The notes: a model not told the origin generated them from the sequence alone. 64,000 bases of DNA from Siphonodentalium dalli (GCA_032622095.1 CP136067.1:54227899-54291898); one strand, 5' to 3'; positions 45,901 through 58,378 are shown, numbered from the stretch's first letter. Program-made: numbers and translations.

Positions 45901-47420
45901 TTTGTCTGCTGAAAAATGTGCGAGATTATCATTTTCTAAATCGGCAAAGTTGTGGATAGGATAATTAATGATTTATACTTCCGTTCTCATGGTAATTTTG
46001 TGTTTATTCATAAAATAAAATCATGTGGATAATATTCACATGTTGCCATCATTTGTTACGTGAAAATTCCTCTTGAAAATTGTTTATTCATGGGATCACA
46101 GTCACCTATTGTCGATCTAAATATTAATAAAAGATCAAAATTGTGGAGACAATTCCACAATGATGATCCCCCACCCTTGGGTGCAATTTTTTAAAGGTAT
46201 ATTGTTTTATAACGTTCAAATTTTTTTTAGGGTAGTTAGGAAACAAGATCTCCATATATTTCTTGTTGATTTACATTATCAGTTCATAATGATGCCATCG
46301 TGTGTGAATTCAAGAGCAGCCAGATTTTTTTGAAATTCTATAATAAAGAAGATATTTCTAACTGATTAACTGTACATAATTAATTTATCTAATTATAACA
46401 TTAATATCATACATGTATTGTACAATCAAATATATAGCCCTAGAAAGGAAATAAATTTCTGTGTGTGATCTATACTATCATTGGGGAGGGGGAAATGAGT
46501 TGATTTAGCTCATAGAAGACATTTATTCACCATGTACCTGTGATGAAGTTAATTAGCTCTTTATATCAGTACATGTACCTTATAGAGCTATTGAGGAAGT
46601 TAATTTAATTAATTTCCTCACAGATTCATGCTGCAATTTCTTCTATATGATGCTATACAGGATTATGATTTCATGTTTTAGTCATAAACAATAAATATCA
46701 TTATATTCTGGGGGTTATTCAGATTTATGTCGAGGAAAGTTGAAAATAAAATGAAAAGCAACACCCCCCCCTTATTTTTTTCTTGCATGACGATGACACC
46801 AGAAACAGATATATATTTTTTTGGCCTAAATAAAACATGACCACATATCGGTATCATTGACTCAAAATATATCTAGATCCGTATCGTCTCGTGGCATGTG
46901 TATCGCGATACATATCATACCGCAACACAAACGTATCTTGACACCATTACCAATTGCCATTTTGAATGGGTAATTTTCCCAAAAGAGGATTTTAGCGGAT
47001 TTTGTACATGTTGTTCAGCAAAAGATTTTAAGACCAAAACGGCTCCTTTACCAATTTATTCCGGGTCTAACTGCCAAACAACCATCCATGTACTAAGTAT
47101 GTAGACACGGAAAATAGATATTTTCACCACGTGATCGATGTTTTGTCCTTGTTATGAAGAATATGTCTCAAGAGCGTTTGTGTAACGTTGATTTTGTTTG
47201 TGTCATTAGCAAAGAAAATATCCTCAAGCCCTATTGTTGAGAATCTATTTTGGTTACGTAAAATTAGCCTTGACTCAAAATAAATCTTTATTTTCAAGTT
47301 CTTGATGGAAAATAGCAATAGCGAACTGATGAGTTTTTATTTCTCTGTTCATTCCATATGTTAACATGGCAAAGGTGTCTTGTATCATTACACAAACGTG
47401 ATTGGCATTACACAAACACG
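42960..47420. other. Intronic stretch with short repeats, no recognised gene
   Basis: Contains an imperfect hairpin at about 43185-43256 ('catgaatctctactctggct' and inverted partner). Three direct copies of 'aacctgggtaactttatcac' lie at 44354-44430, with an inverted 'acccagg' just before. 'gctcgctgg...aggcgcgc' words occur near 43890 and 44772, and there is a fragment of the R1 start at 45300-45370. The rest is AT-rich DNA. No exon found. Confidence 0.5.
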
Positions 47421-47430
47421 ATTGTCATTA

Positions 47431-48735
47431 GGCCTAAAAAAAAAATATGTTTGTTTCCGCTAACCCGACCGACCCTATTTTAAACCCCTGACCCTAAACT
47501 TTTTATTGACATTACAAAAAAATTAGGTCCCAATTCATATCATAACAAGATGCAAAACATTTATATATTTATATATATTGACATAAGAAATTTAAGTTTA
47601 CAAAAAGATTTAAGTTTAACAGTTGGAATCATACTGTAAAGTATGTTTGGCTTTATCTCGCTTTCATCTGTGAAAACTTCAAATAATTTGAGTTCAGGTA
47701 TGTTATCATTCAGCGTTCAGACTTCAGTATTTCAATCAATTACAGCACAGGAACATTAACAATTTGATCAAATCAACCTGGTTATCAAGTGGGATCTCAT
47801 AATACCAAATGAAAAATTAACATAGAGATTAGTACCATATATAGTCATTACTACCTTAATACATGTACATTGTTTCTGTACTACATGTAGTATTTCTGTA
47901 CTACATGTACATGTAGTATATTATGTACGGTATGTGTCTCACTTGAATTTTATAAAATAGCCTATTTATGAATTAGAGTGATAATGGCAAGTCTCATTTC
48001 AAGCAGGATAAGCATAATCCATTGAACCAAAAGTTATCTGACAATAACGTATAAGCATTTCCAATCCATACATATATAAAAAGTTCCAAAGTTATGCTTG
48101 AGAAACTTGATCAAATTGACCTCTCAGTAAAATTCAAAATACTGACTCAAAGAGCCTTAGATTAGCTCTAAATGCAATGGATTTTCAAAAAAATTCCAGG
48201 GGGCGAACCCCCACCATCATCAGGGAGTCACCCTTCCCAAACATTCCTCCGATCAGGCCTTCAGGTTATGCCTTTTGGCATATCATTGCCCAAAAACAGG
48301 TGTCCCCAAAAAATACCTAGATCATTCACTGAATGCGGAGGAGAAGGTGGTGTTGTGAAGCCATCCTTAAGAGATTGGTACAAGACGGTCACTCCAATAT
48401 GTGAACAGTGCAGTGGTGCTGGATTGACTCCAGTTGTCGCCAGACCATATGGGAAATATTAGGATTATCAAAGACTATATTAGTATATAGACTAGTATAT
48501 ATGTAAATATTAAAGCATATGTAAGATTGAATTGGAGTTTCTAGTTCCTCTGTCATCTGGGTTAACCTGATTGGGGCTAAGAAGTGCATAGTTTGGGTTA
48601 TTGACAAGTATTATACAGTTATTTTTAAAGATACTGAAAAAAAAAAGTTAACAAATAAAAAAAAGTTAAGCCTACCTACCTACCCTAATATTTTTTAGCT
48701 CGTTAGCGGAAACAAAGGTATTTTTTGTTTAGGCC
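47431..48735. mobile_element. Harbinger-like MITE, TSD TTA, ~36-bp TIRs (ggcctaaa...tttgtttccgctaac)
   Basis: The left end 'ggcctaaaaaaaaaatatgt' and right end 'attttttgtttaggcc' pair, continuing through 'tttgtttccgctaac' / 'gttagcggaaacaaa'-like sequence. TTA flanks both ends (47428-47430, 48736-48738). It is inserted in a 24-bp direct repeat 'cattacacaaacacgattgt', and the flanks rejoin that repeat. The interior has no transposase. A 96-codon ORF at 48172 shows no domain. Confidence 0.8.
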
Positions 48736-48738
48736 TTA

Positions 48739-50632
48739 CACAAATGCAATTGTCATTACAGAAACAGTTATTATATGAAATATATCCATATTGATAGGAA
48801 TTCGAGATTGAATTCCATTTAATATCTTACCCGTGTTGCATGGTGTTCTTCGATGGCAATGAGTATCACTAAGTATAATCCCAAATTTTTTAATTTTTAA
48901 TAAGACTGAAAATAATTATGTCCGGGAGTTAAAATTTATTGTGTAAAAAAAAATCTTAATTTTCAAACATCCCATTGAAGTTGACAATCCAATCTACTGT
49001 TTTAACTATGGTTTATACATACGTCTGTGAACTTATGAAAATGTACAAACACTGCAGACTGGGTTCAGATTCGCATTTGTGAGTTCAACAGAAACTATGG
49101 TGCGTGTCCGTTTGTGGTTACAATGACAATAATAACTTTGAACTTGACCTTGAACATGACCTTGCCATTGATCTTGAATTTTGCCTTGGCTCGATTTATG
49201 AAGAATAACACGCATCCTATCCAAAAATGAATATCATGTAGCATGGAGTTCAATTTTTATTTTCATCTCTTTTCTCAATTTGAGTTTTTTTTACATTTTC
49301 TGTAGAAACACCCTATTATCTGACAATAAGTTGAGTAGGATCATGGAGTCTACTTCAAAACAGAAAGCAAATTGAAATGGGTCGTGTTTATTTTACCATA
49401 CCTGTAAAATAAAGTTAAAAAAAAAATGTTCAAATGGAATTACTGAGACTCATTTAATCGTCTTCTCGGAATTTAGTGCTGTTGTCAGTTTATTATGTCA
49501 GGGGGTTCTAAACAAAAGGGTCAGATAGCACTAAATCTATTAAGTACTTCAAAAATATTTTTCTCCAGTTCAAGATGGCACATGTACCGGTAGTTAATAC
49601 TTGCTGTGAATTATTGCCATGAACCATAATTTTTCAATTTGTTCATATTGTCATGGTTGACTGAATTTTAGGGGCAACAGGCGCTTAGAAGATTACATTG
49701 AAGGTTAATGCAATTTAGCCTTATAGTGTTAGAGCTACTTGTAAAACATAATGTGTGAAACCGTTTTTATTGAGGGCTACTTATTGTCTTTTATATGAAC
49801 TGTGGTAATCTGTTTCAAGTTGTCATAGGGGTCAGCATCCTCATCATATTATGGCTGTATAAATACATGTATTATACAGAGATCACTTTAAAATTTGTAT
49901 TGTCTAAATATTTTTCTTGAGAGCTACACTGACCACCAGTGCAGCATTGAAACTCGGACACATAAATTCAAATAATTTGAGAATTTGTGTTATTATGGCA
50001 TGTACTTTTGTCTATACATGTACTTCTTCAGTTACAGTACAATGTTAAGTATACTCTATAAATCAACATCAAAACTCTCGATTATGATTCCGATCATAGC
50101 TATTTATTATCACCAATGGATGGGTTAAACATCTGCCAATCATGATCAGCTGCTCGTTAGCAATTATAGGGCATGTATACATTGATGTCAGGTTAACTCT
50201 GATTTAAGATGACAAAAATTCATGTACTAAAATAGCATTACTTCACTAATTTCCATTGCAAACTCATTAATACTACCTGTCCCATGGTGTTTCACAAAAG
50301 GCTGTATTACAATATATAAGATACATGTACATGTAATCATTGTTTCTTATTTTGCATATTGATCTAGCAAAATAAAACACATAACAAATTATTTTCATTA
50401 ACTAAGATGATAGACTTCATGATTCATATAAAACACAACATTTGATTAGCACTATGATTGCAAATGTGGGGGTCCTCAAAGGTAAGCCCAGTCCCTAGTT
50501 TTTGTGTCAAAAAATCCCCCTCCCCCCTGGGTTTACTGATGTGTGTATACAGTATACATATTAAATTTAGATGTTACAACAAGCTATTTGATTATTCGGT
50601 ATTTATATGGTATTATTCTGATCAGGGTTGGT
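48739..50632. other. Intronic stretch, no recognised gene
   Basis: Short 'gaccttgaacttgaccttg' repeats near 49140-49195. A dispersed repeat at 50040-50150 (inverted to 5945-6060). A partial copy of the 20487 MITE at 50468-50560. Confidence 0.5.
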
Positions 50633-52106
50633 GATTTTTTTGATTTTTTTAAATAAATCAATTTTTTTTTATTATTTGATTTAAATCAGATTTATTTGAT
50701 TTAAATTGATTTTTTTCTAATTGTTATGAAAATATGCAATTGTGCAATGTCTTTGATAAATGAAGGTTCTAAAAGGTGTTGCTTATTATATCCAAGGCTG
50801 GATTAATCAAAATTCTATTATTATTTATTATTTTTGCGGGTTCACCAATTTCTAAATTGGGTGACAAAATAGGTCGAAACACTAATAGGCAGTGTATAGT
50901 GCTACATAGAATTTCCCATCCATAGTTCTGATGGGATGTTGGTATTTATCCAACCATATATAAAATAAGTTGCATATAATATGCAAATACAAAAAATTCC
51001 GCATATAAAATGCGCAAAACAGGCATAATAGTATTTTATATTTAGCATAGTAGCTTGCTCAAACTATGACTGATACAATTGCTCTAATAAATTAGAAACA
51101 TAAGTCACCCTATCTAAATTGATGGAATCTATAAATTCCGGTCTCAAAATAATCATTAAAGTGGCATGTAATATGCTCTATTATACAATTGGCACATATC
51201 GTGCATGACCGTGGAAATTGTGCTACTGGCCTCGACAAATCAGGCCATTAACATTTAAAATAGGCATATATTATGCCCATCTATTTATTACGCTGTCCCC
51301 CGATGAAATTCCGCGTTGCCACTATCATACTATAGTGGAAAAGTGAATCGAAACATATGCTCAATTTAAACCATGACTATCCGGGAAATGTAGGGACATT
51401 GAACACAGATCACTAATCTGTTGTCGATTGTTGGATATATTTCACAATCAAAAAAATTCAAAACATGTATCAAGCACAAATATCACGGCAGAACAGATAT
51501 AGCGACCATGTACTTTAATTATGCATACACTTAGGTCCATGTGAGTTCCAATGTTGTGATATCTGGAAAAGTAGACCTGTGCTTAAAGATTTACTGATAC
51601 ATTTAGTAAATTTTAGCTGAGAACTGAATATATTATCAATCACCTTTTCTCCTCGGTGACTTGAGGACATACATGTAATCACACCATATATCAAGTATGG
51701 ATAACTAGGGTAGTTTAGATGGCAGAGTATATGGTAGAATTACTTGGTTGGCATTTACATGTATTGCAATCAGAAAAGGAAAGGAAATTTAATAGTGTAA
51801 TGGGGAGTGCTGAATCTGATTGTAGTTACAACTAAGCGAAACAGGTAGTTGCTGGAGCAGTACCGGTAGTCACAGAACCATGCAGTATGCCTGTTTCTAT
51901 AGGGTTGACAATTACTGCACAATTTCATATCTATTATCCAATTCTGTATATTGTTTAATCATAATCATGTTATAATTTACAAAAGACCTTGTTAGATATT
52001 GAAAATTCTTGAGATATGCAATCATTTCAAAATATTTGATTTAAATCAATGATTTTTTTGAAAAAAATCATTGATTTAAATCAATGATTTAAATCAGCCA
52101 ACCCTG
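50633..52106. mobile_element. hAT-like element with 'gatttaaatca' subterminal repeats, ends beside exon 2
   Basis: The left end 'cagggttggtgattt' (50633) and right end 'aaatcagccaaccctg' (to 52106) form a terminal inverted repeat with one extra base. Multiple 'gatttaaatcaatgatttt' repeats lie at both ends. I found no matching 8-bp duplication. The right terminus is 31 bp before the exon at 52138, so the branch point or pyrimidine tract of that exon abuts the element. Confidence 0.75.
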
Positions 52107-52137
52107 AAATTTCAGATTTCTCTATTTATGCTTCCAG

Positions 52138-52281
52138 ACGGAACTGCCTGTATCGAAGCTGGAGAAGATCAACAGCAGATGCCTGACCAAGCAAAGCAGA
52201 CGCAACAAGTGGGCGATCAGGGGACTGTAGTTATGAATGACCCAAACACTGCTCTCGACACATCTAGTCAAAACCCTCAAA
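52138..52281 (+). CDS. dsRBD (ADAR-like) gene, exon 2: acidic/Gln-rich linker
   Basis: Preceded by 'tttatgcttccag' and followed by gtatgg, this 144-bp stretch is open only in the phase that joins exon 1 (phase 1 at both ends). The 48 codons encode a low-complexity, Gln/Asp/Thr-rich linker such as DGTACIEAGEDQQQMPDQAK. The donor GTATGG is weaker than consensus. The exon has no domain of its own. The evidence is phase agreement and splice sites, plus GC content higher than its surroundings. Confidence 0.7.
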
Positions 52282-54362
52282 GTATGGATTCTTGATTTTT
52301 TTTTTTTTTTGGGCCATAAATTAAATAATTATAATGGCCTTGTGTTCTGAAAATTTTGATACAAAATGTATTGGAATACCTTTAACACAAAAAGGTTTTC
52401 TTCATCCATTCCAACATGTGTTGTCTTCTGTGCTAGATATCTGAGACCCATATTTCGCTTTGATTCCAGAAGATACTTTAGTCTGGTGAACACAGTCAAA
52501 TTAAAATGAATAATGTTTAGGGGTTAAAAAAAAAAATACGCAAGCTGAGTTTGAATCGTAATTTGGCCCAAAGATTTTATGGCCCATGTTCAACTATGGC
52601 TCGTTGTTGGTCACTGCCAAACTTGGTACGGTATAATATAAAAGGCAAAACAAAAACAAAAAAACGTGTTTCCTACCTGGAAATTATCATGAAATTCTCT
52701 TCCATTTTCTATTAATTTCAGTTACTGGTTGAATTCTATGAGTCATTAGCCTAATTCACTGGCAAAATCATGCTCACAAAACACCAAACCGGGGTTAGTG
52801 GGCTAACAAACATCCAAAAATGCATTACCTCGAAAATAGTTAACTTTAAACTGGAATACAAGTCTTTTAGACATGGCCCAAATATGTTTATTAACTCAAT
52901 TCGATATGTGTAGGGGGTGTTAATAGAAATTAAATGACTTGGACATAATAGTATATGACAAGTGAGTGTCAGTTGTACAAATTCTCAGAAGTCTGCTAGG
53001 TTGCCATTATAAGGTGTAACCCCAGTATGAAAATCGGACACAAGCATTGAGAACTTGTGGGAATGTGGAGATTTTTATACAGGGAACACAGCATGTTATT
53101 ATGTAATAGCTAATTGTACTGGACAGTAGTGAACTTTAAATACTCGTATCAAGAATCTGTCATATATTAGGACTAAAATTTTAATATAATAATTTCTACT
53201 ACTGTCATAAAGTCTATATACCATATCACATACACGTAACACCCTTCCTGCCTCAAAATTTTAACACAGTTGTTTTAAGATCACCATATTCTGTGTCTGA
53301 TCTCCAATGGCAAAGTAACTTTTTATTCTACTTGGGGTTTTTTGGAAACTTTTTGAAATCTATCTTCTATTTTGAAATAAACTAAATGATCCACAAGTAT
53401 TTTATCACATCACATGCATATTAAATTCCTTTCAACCCATCTTTACTGTGAATCTGTCATATATCGGTAAGTTGGAACGTAAAAGGCACAAGTTGGAAAC
53501 AATAAATTTTAGGATGGATAGACCAGGTTGGTTATTGCGGCCTTGTGGAGATACATATAGGCATCAATCAGACTATTGACTTATTTGTGCTTGAGCTAAG
53601 CTTATATTATTTACCGAAGTTAAAAAAAAAATTCAAAAAAAAGACTACCTGGATAATAAAAATCCAGATAGGAATTTTTTTTGTTAGGAATTTTTCTACC
53701 GGTATGTAATTGGAAACTGTTATTTTTTATTTTTTTTGGGGCCTACTACTGAATTGTCTCAATACAGGTCAAGTTTCAATCATGGTTTGGGTACGGGACT
53801 GTGCCTGTCCATCTGCTCTCATAACTCAGCGGAACGGCGGAACATGTATAAAATAAATCATTCTAGCCCTTATTCTACTCAGTTCTATCCAGTACATAGT
53901 CAGTGATCATGCTGCGAGAAAATTCTTTTGGCCTATTTTGTGGCCATTTCTGAACTTTTTTGTACATTTTTCAACATTTCCGAAATTTAATAACAATAAT
54001 ATTGGATCATCATGATTTGATAAAACTGATACTAAAACAAAAATATAAAACACATTGCAAAAAACTGTTAAAAATTGATAAAATGACAGCCGGTAATGTC
54101 TATCAACATGAAGGAGCATTGATTTGTATTAATTATCTTATCTCACTTGATTAGGGAAGGACACCATTTTGGCGGCTTATTATTGTTTTGATAAATAAGC
54201 ATGTGTGATTTTTGATAGAATTGTTATCCATGCACGGGTGAGCCACTGATGCAGAGAGGGGATTGCTGATGATAGCCTTGAAACCTTTTATGGCCATTTT
54301 CCAAAAAAAATGGCCGTTTGGCAACTGACGGCAAACCCTGCATATATTATCTCTTTTTGCAG
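52282..54362 (+). other. Intron 2 of the dsRBD gene (inferred)
   Basis: 2081 bp between gtatgg and ctttttgcag. It contains R1 copy 2 (52640-53275) and AT-rich DNA. Confidence 0.6.
52640..53275 (+). repeat. Interspersed repeat R1, copy 2
   Basis: Collinear with 2998-4055 but internally shorter: 'ctcttccattttctatta', 'gagtcattagcctaattcac', 'atcatgctcacaaaacacc', 'aacaaacatccaaaaatg', 'aaggtgtaacccc', 'acccttcctgcctc'. Confidence 0.65.
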
Positions 54363-54490
54363 CCGCGGAAACAGTCCATACTGGTGAGTTACCAGCTGGT
54401 CAACAAGAACTGGATATAAATGAGAGAATATCAGCCATCAAAGACTTTGTTAATGATACTGTTAGTGGTGAAGGTCAACCAATGGATGAC
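54363..54490 (+). CDS. dsRBD (ADAR-like) gene, exon 3: linker
   Basis: 'tctctttttgcag' precedes 128 bp open in phase 1, ending GATGAC|gtgagt in phase 0, which fits exon 4. It encodes AETVHTGELPAGQQELDINE, then RISAIKDFVNDTVSGEGQPM and DD, an acidic helix-forming linker. A second perfect donor word (ACTG|gtgagt) lies inside the exon at 54383/54384; its use would give a phase-1 end that does not fit exon 4 and would shift the frame. Confidence 0.75.
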
Positions 54491-57400
54491 GTGAGTGTTG
54501 ACACTATTATTAATTTTGGAAAATATTTCCTACGATCACTATTATTTGGCAAAGAGACATAGAGTGAAATTGCCATCACTATTATTTGGCAAAGAGACAT
54601 AAGAGTGAAATTGCCATCACTATTATTAATTTTAGCCAAAACTCCCATACATCACTATTATTACGCCATCATTATTAGCAGCCTTCATAATTGGCTATGG
54701 CAATCAGCATTGCCGAAGCAATTTGCTGAAGCAAACTGGGCCACGGCATACTGTTGCCGTAGCGGATTGCCGAAGCCAAACAATCTGAATTAAGAGGGCT
54801 GTTATTAGACACCTTAGAGTATACATTGCAGTATTTTTTGACAAACAATGTAATGTTCAAAATTGCAATGTGAACTAATTGAGTCTGAAGTCACGGCATA
54901 AATCAAGCTGCTACCACCCGTATTCAACTTCAACTCGATTCCTGAAAGTAGACAGGCTGAATAATGTAATGTATCTATCTCACTAATGAATTGATGTGTC
55001 TTTGGATGGATTACATTGATCATGATGCATCATATCGGACACTCTTTATGCAATGCTGTGCAATAGTGAATACATTTTTTTATTATCCATCCCTGAACTG
55101 ATTATCACTCTTTCTGATTGGGAAAAAGCCGTCATATGATAATCTGGGAAAAAGTCATATTGGACTCGATATGACTTGTATAAAAATTATCGCGACTCCA
55201 TGACGTCATTTCTATAAACATACAGGTGGATAATAAAAATGTCATTATACAATGTTGTACTCATCCAGGTTATGGTGAAAAAGTCATATTGGACTCTATA
55301 CTTTTCACCATAACCTGGACTCGTACAAGAAAAACACATACTGTACACAACATTGTACAATAACTTTACAGTATTGCACTGGAATTGAGTTCTGATGGTA
55401 ATGAGAGAGGAAATTGCTGGATATAGCCTTGACACTTTTTATGGCCATTTTCTTTGACTCCGGGTGAAAAATATTTGACTTGAGTCCGGAACCCACACTT
55501 CACAGATTTTTATTTTTGAAACTTATTTTATCCACCTTGAATATTTACTGACATGCGCAGATGTCATAACAACAGTTTGGGAGGTCAATCAATGTCGCAG
55601 TAAGCGCGGCTTTTGTTATGGGATAATTCTCGGAATAAAAGACAACAAAAATTATCGATAGTATTACTAAAATTGACAATATCTTGTGATAGTTGGCATG
55701 TAGATGCATATGTATATATTTCCAATTCAGTAATCATGTTTTATTCATGAAAATAGACAGGTTTATAATACCATGCCAGTCACATGTGAGAGAAGATGTT
55801 TGTTTACATTTGATGACATGTGCTGGGAATTCCAGTACGAACCAGGACCATATATATAGAATTTGAGGTGGAGAAAATAGATTTCAAATATCAAATCTAA
55901 TTTCTCTGAGCTTTGAAGTTCTCAACTCAAATCAAATATTGTTCACACCAGAAGCCGAAGTAATAGTAATTTAGAAGTGTCAAAATGGCATCTTTAATCA
56001 TTGCAGACCTTACGTCTTGAGAGAAATGGTCTCCTTGACTCAGAAATATTAGAATTTTCAAACTGAAACTCGGCATAAGACTTAAAAAGGCACATTTTGC
56101 TAATCTGACTGACCCTATTTGAGGCTCTCAACTGGTAAAATATGATCAGGTGTCAAAATTTTCTATGGGACGTCGACTTTGTGCGCAAAACTTTTCATGC
56201 TGCTTTTTGGATTTTTGACAAATATTTGACATGGTGAAAAATAACATGGAAATCGAAATCTGATAACTTTGATGGTTGGGTTCCTCAACTCGAATCAAAT
56301 AATTTTTTGCCGACGAAATAGTAATTTAGATTAATAATCGGATTATGTGTCTTTAAGAAGATAAATTCCTCCAATATGGAGCCTCCGCTAAAGTACCGGT
56401 ACATGAATCCATTCCCTATATGGATTGTAATGGAAAATAAAATGAATGGCTTTTCCCACACAGTTCTAAAAGTTCTCTTTATAATGGTCTGTTCGACATT
56501 TGAAGGGACGTTCAGATAATATAAAATTATTAAGTATACAAGAGGCAGGGAAACACTGTCTTAATTCACTTTCTTATATAGTAGGGAAGTTTGGATAATA
56601 ATGGTGTTTGTTGGACCATAATTTGTACAGTGAATCTAGTGACAATAAAACTGGCTGTCAGAGATATCTTGGCAATATTAAGATTCAGACCAATAAATAT
56701 AAGTTTAAATTACTCATATCTCTACATTTATATGTCAAGCCTGCAAATAGTTTCTTAAAATTCCCCGGAGTGTGCCTGTCATTATGACAGTCACCAACTG
56801 ATTGGTGCCCGTCATATCAAGTTCAGTACCTGTCTCACATTTTAAAGTAAACCGAGCTTCATTTACACTTTCAAAACCCATGTTTCCCGGTATAATGTCA
56901 GTAATATTGCATTTTGTTATGGTTTTACCATCTATGACCTTGTTTATACTTGTTCAGTTTTGAACAACCTGATCAAAATCATCAAAAGCTTGATAGACAC
57001 TGTATTCGATGTCAAATTGCCATTTGCCAAGCAATCACTCAGTAAGGAAACAACCAGTGAAGTTTTATTAAGCTACAAATAAGAATCAAAGTATATTATG
57101 CTGCCTGGAACAAAATTAATATTTCAATATTAATATTTACATATATTTTGTCATAAAATATTGTAGCTAACTCCCATCGACTGTGTATGATAAATAGGGA
57201 GGATAGAGGTCATACATGTGTGTTCTTGATTTGTTATTGGGAGTGGAGAAAATGTAATCTCACACAATAGGCGTTTGACCAGTGGTTCAACAATCATTTT
57301 TTTCTCAACAGACTTCATTCCGCACACCTCGGTAGGCTCCCGAGTTTTGAGGAGTGCAGTATGTAATGGCGTCACTATGTGACATGACTCTCGTCCGGTT

Positions 57401-57881
57401 GTATATTTCTACAGCAGGACGGAAGTCGCCAAATTAGAATGCGCAGTCGAGCATGCACAGTTGCTACTGGCAAAATTTAATAACAAAAATAACCGCACAT
57501 GGGTTTGTAATTTTAAAAACAAGCTCATCAAACAAACGCTGCCAGTCAAGATGACAGATGCAAATAGATTTGTATCTTACATTTAGTTGTTTTGCGTTGG
57601 TCAACCCGTTGTCCGACCAATTGTTTGCAGGCTTGTTCAATGTATGCATTCTCAGTAGCCATCTAATCTAATTGATTCAGGTTCATGAGATTGCAGGGGT
57701 AAGTTAATTTGAAAGGAACTTACAATGATACTAGTCTAATAGAAATGATACACTGGTCCTGTGGTCCATCAAGGACAAAGTTTGTATTCAGTCAGTGTTT
57801 CCCAATAAATGTTTATAATAGTTATTTTGAAAACAAGATGAAACTGCAACAGTCATTGTATATTTTACTGTAAAATTATAG
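54491..57881 (+). other. Intron 3 of the dsRBD gene (inferred)
   Basis: 3391 bp. Begins with a 50-51-bp tandem duplication 'atcactattatttggcaaag' (about 54534 and 54584). Then the MITE at 54679, 'gtcatattggact' inverted words near 55150-55290, and R1-related fragments at 55900-56350. No further exon seen. Confidence 0.6.
54679..54801 (-). mobile_element. MITE, second copy of the 2152 family, 7-bp TSD ttattag
   Basis: Reverse-oriented copy sharing 'cttcggcaat', 'gtggcccagtttgc' and 'cctcttaattcagattg' with 2152..2279. The ends 'cagccttc' and 'gagggctg' are slightly decayed. 'ttattag' is duplicated at 54672-54678 and 54802-54808. Confidence 0.82.
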
Positions 57882-58125
57882 GAAGGAGGTGAATCCGGAG
57901 AGCCGAAGCTAGTGTTTAAGAACCCTGTGCAGTATCTCAATGAGATCCAGAAAGGGTCTATCTATAATTTGACGGATGAGGATGGTGAAGGTATGACTAA
58001 GACATACACTATGGAGCTGGAAATTCTCGAGCATAAATATTTTGGCACTGCTAGAAGCAAAAAGCTGGGTAAGGTTGCCGCCGCTCGGGTATGCCTGAAA
58101 GAGATGTTTAACACTATTTGTGAAG
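57882..58125 (+). CDS. dsRBD (ADAR-like) gene, exon 4: double-stranded-RNA-binding domain
   Basis: 'gtaaaattatag' precedes 244 bp open in phase 0, ending TGTGAAG|gtaaga (phase 1). After EGGESGEPKLVFK the exon encodes a nearly complete dsRBD at about residues 130-195 of the predicted protein: helix 1 NPVQYLNEIQKG, strands YNLTDEDGEG and KTYTMELEI, then YFGTARSKKLGKVAAARVCL and KEMFN. The KK-x-x-K-x-x-A-A motif at the start of helix 2, which binds the RNA phosphates, is present. The NPV--LNE opening and KKL-K-AA-----L--MF end resemble the second dsRBD of ADAR enzymes (A-to-I editing) more than Staufen, PKR or ILF3, as far as I can judge by eye. An ADAR would need a deaminase domain with HAE and two Cys motifs, which is not in the window. 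A dsRBD-only protein therefore remains possible. Confidence 0.85.
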
Positions 58126-58378
58126 GTAAGATATTTGTTGTTGCTTCTGTGTTTTTCAGCTTGAAATCACTTCATAAGGCCAAACAAAATCAATTTCCCA
58201 TTCTCAGGTTCGTGTGCATGGTAACGGAACCCCGAGCATGAAACTTTTTATTCGCGTTGAAAATGTTGGAAAATTTAAATTGGTATGAAATCATTTGCGG
58301 CATGTTATGTATCATGCAAACATGTGCGGAAGATCGATCGAACAGACCCGTTCCTGGTTCAGATTTCCCGGGACTTAG

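Larger units (their letters stand above)
32964..52137 (+). other. Intron 1 of the dsRBD gene (about 19 kb, inferred)
   Basis: Inferred from phase-compatible splice sites (g|gtaaat and cttccag|ac). It holds a hAT element, the minus-strand retrotransposon, two MITE families, 5S-like repeats, a Harbinger-like MITE and a hAT-like element ending 31 bp before the acceptor. Extra exons inside cannot be excluded, but any cassette would have to be phase 1/1. Confidence 0.55.

Noticed and set aside
48172-48462. 96-codon ORF
   Set aside because: Lies inside the Harbinger-like MITE, Pro/Gly-rich with no motif.
58126-58241. Continuation of the dsRBD ORF past 58125
   Set aside because: It follows a strong gtaaga donor, and the downstream residues do not resemble a protein family.
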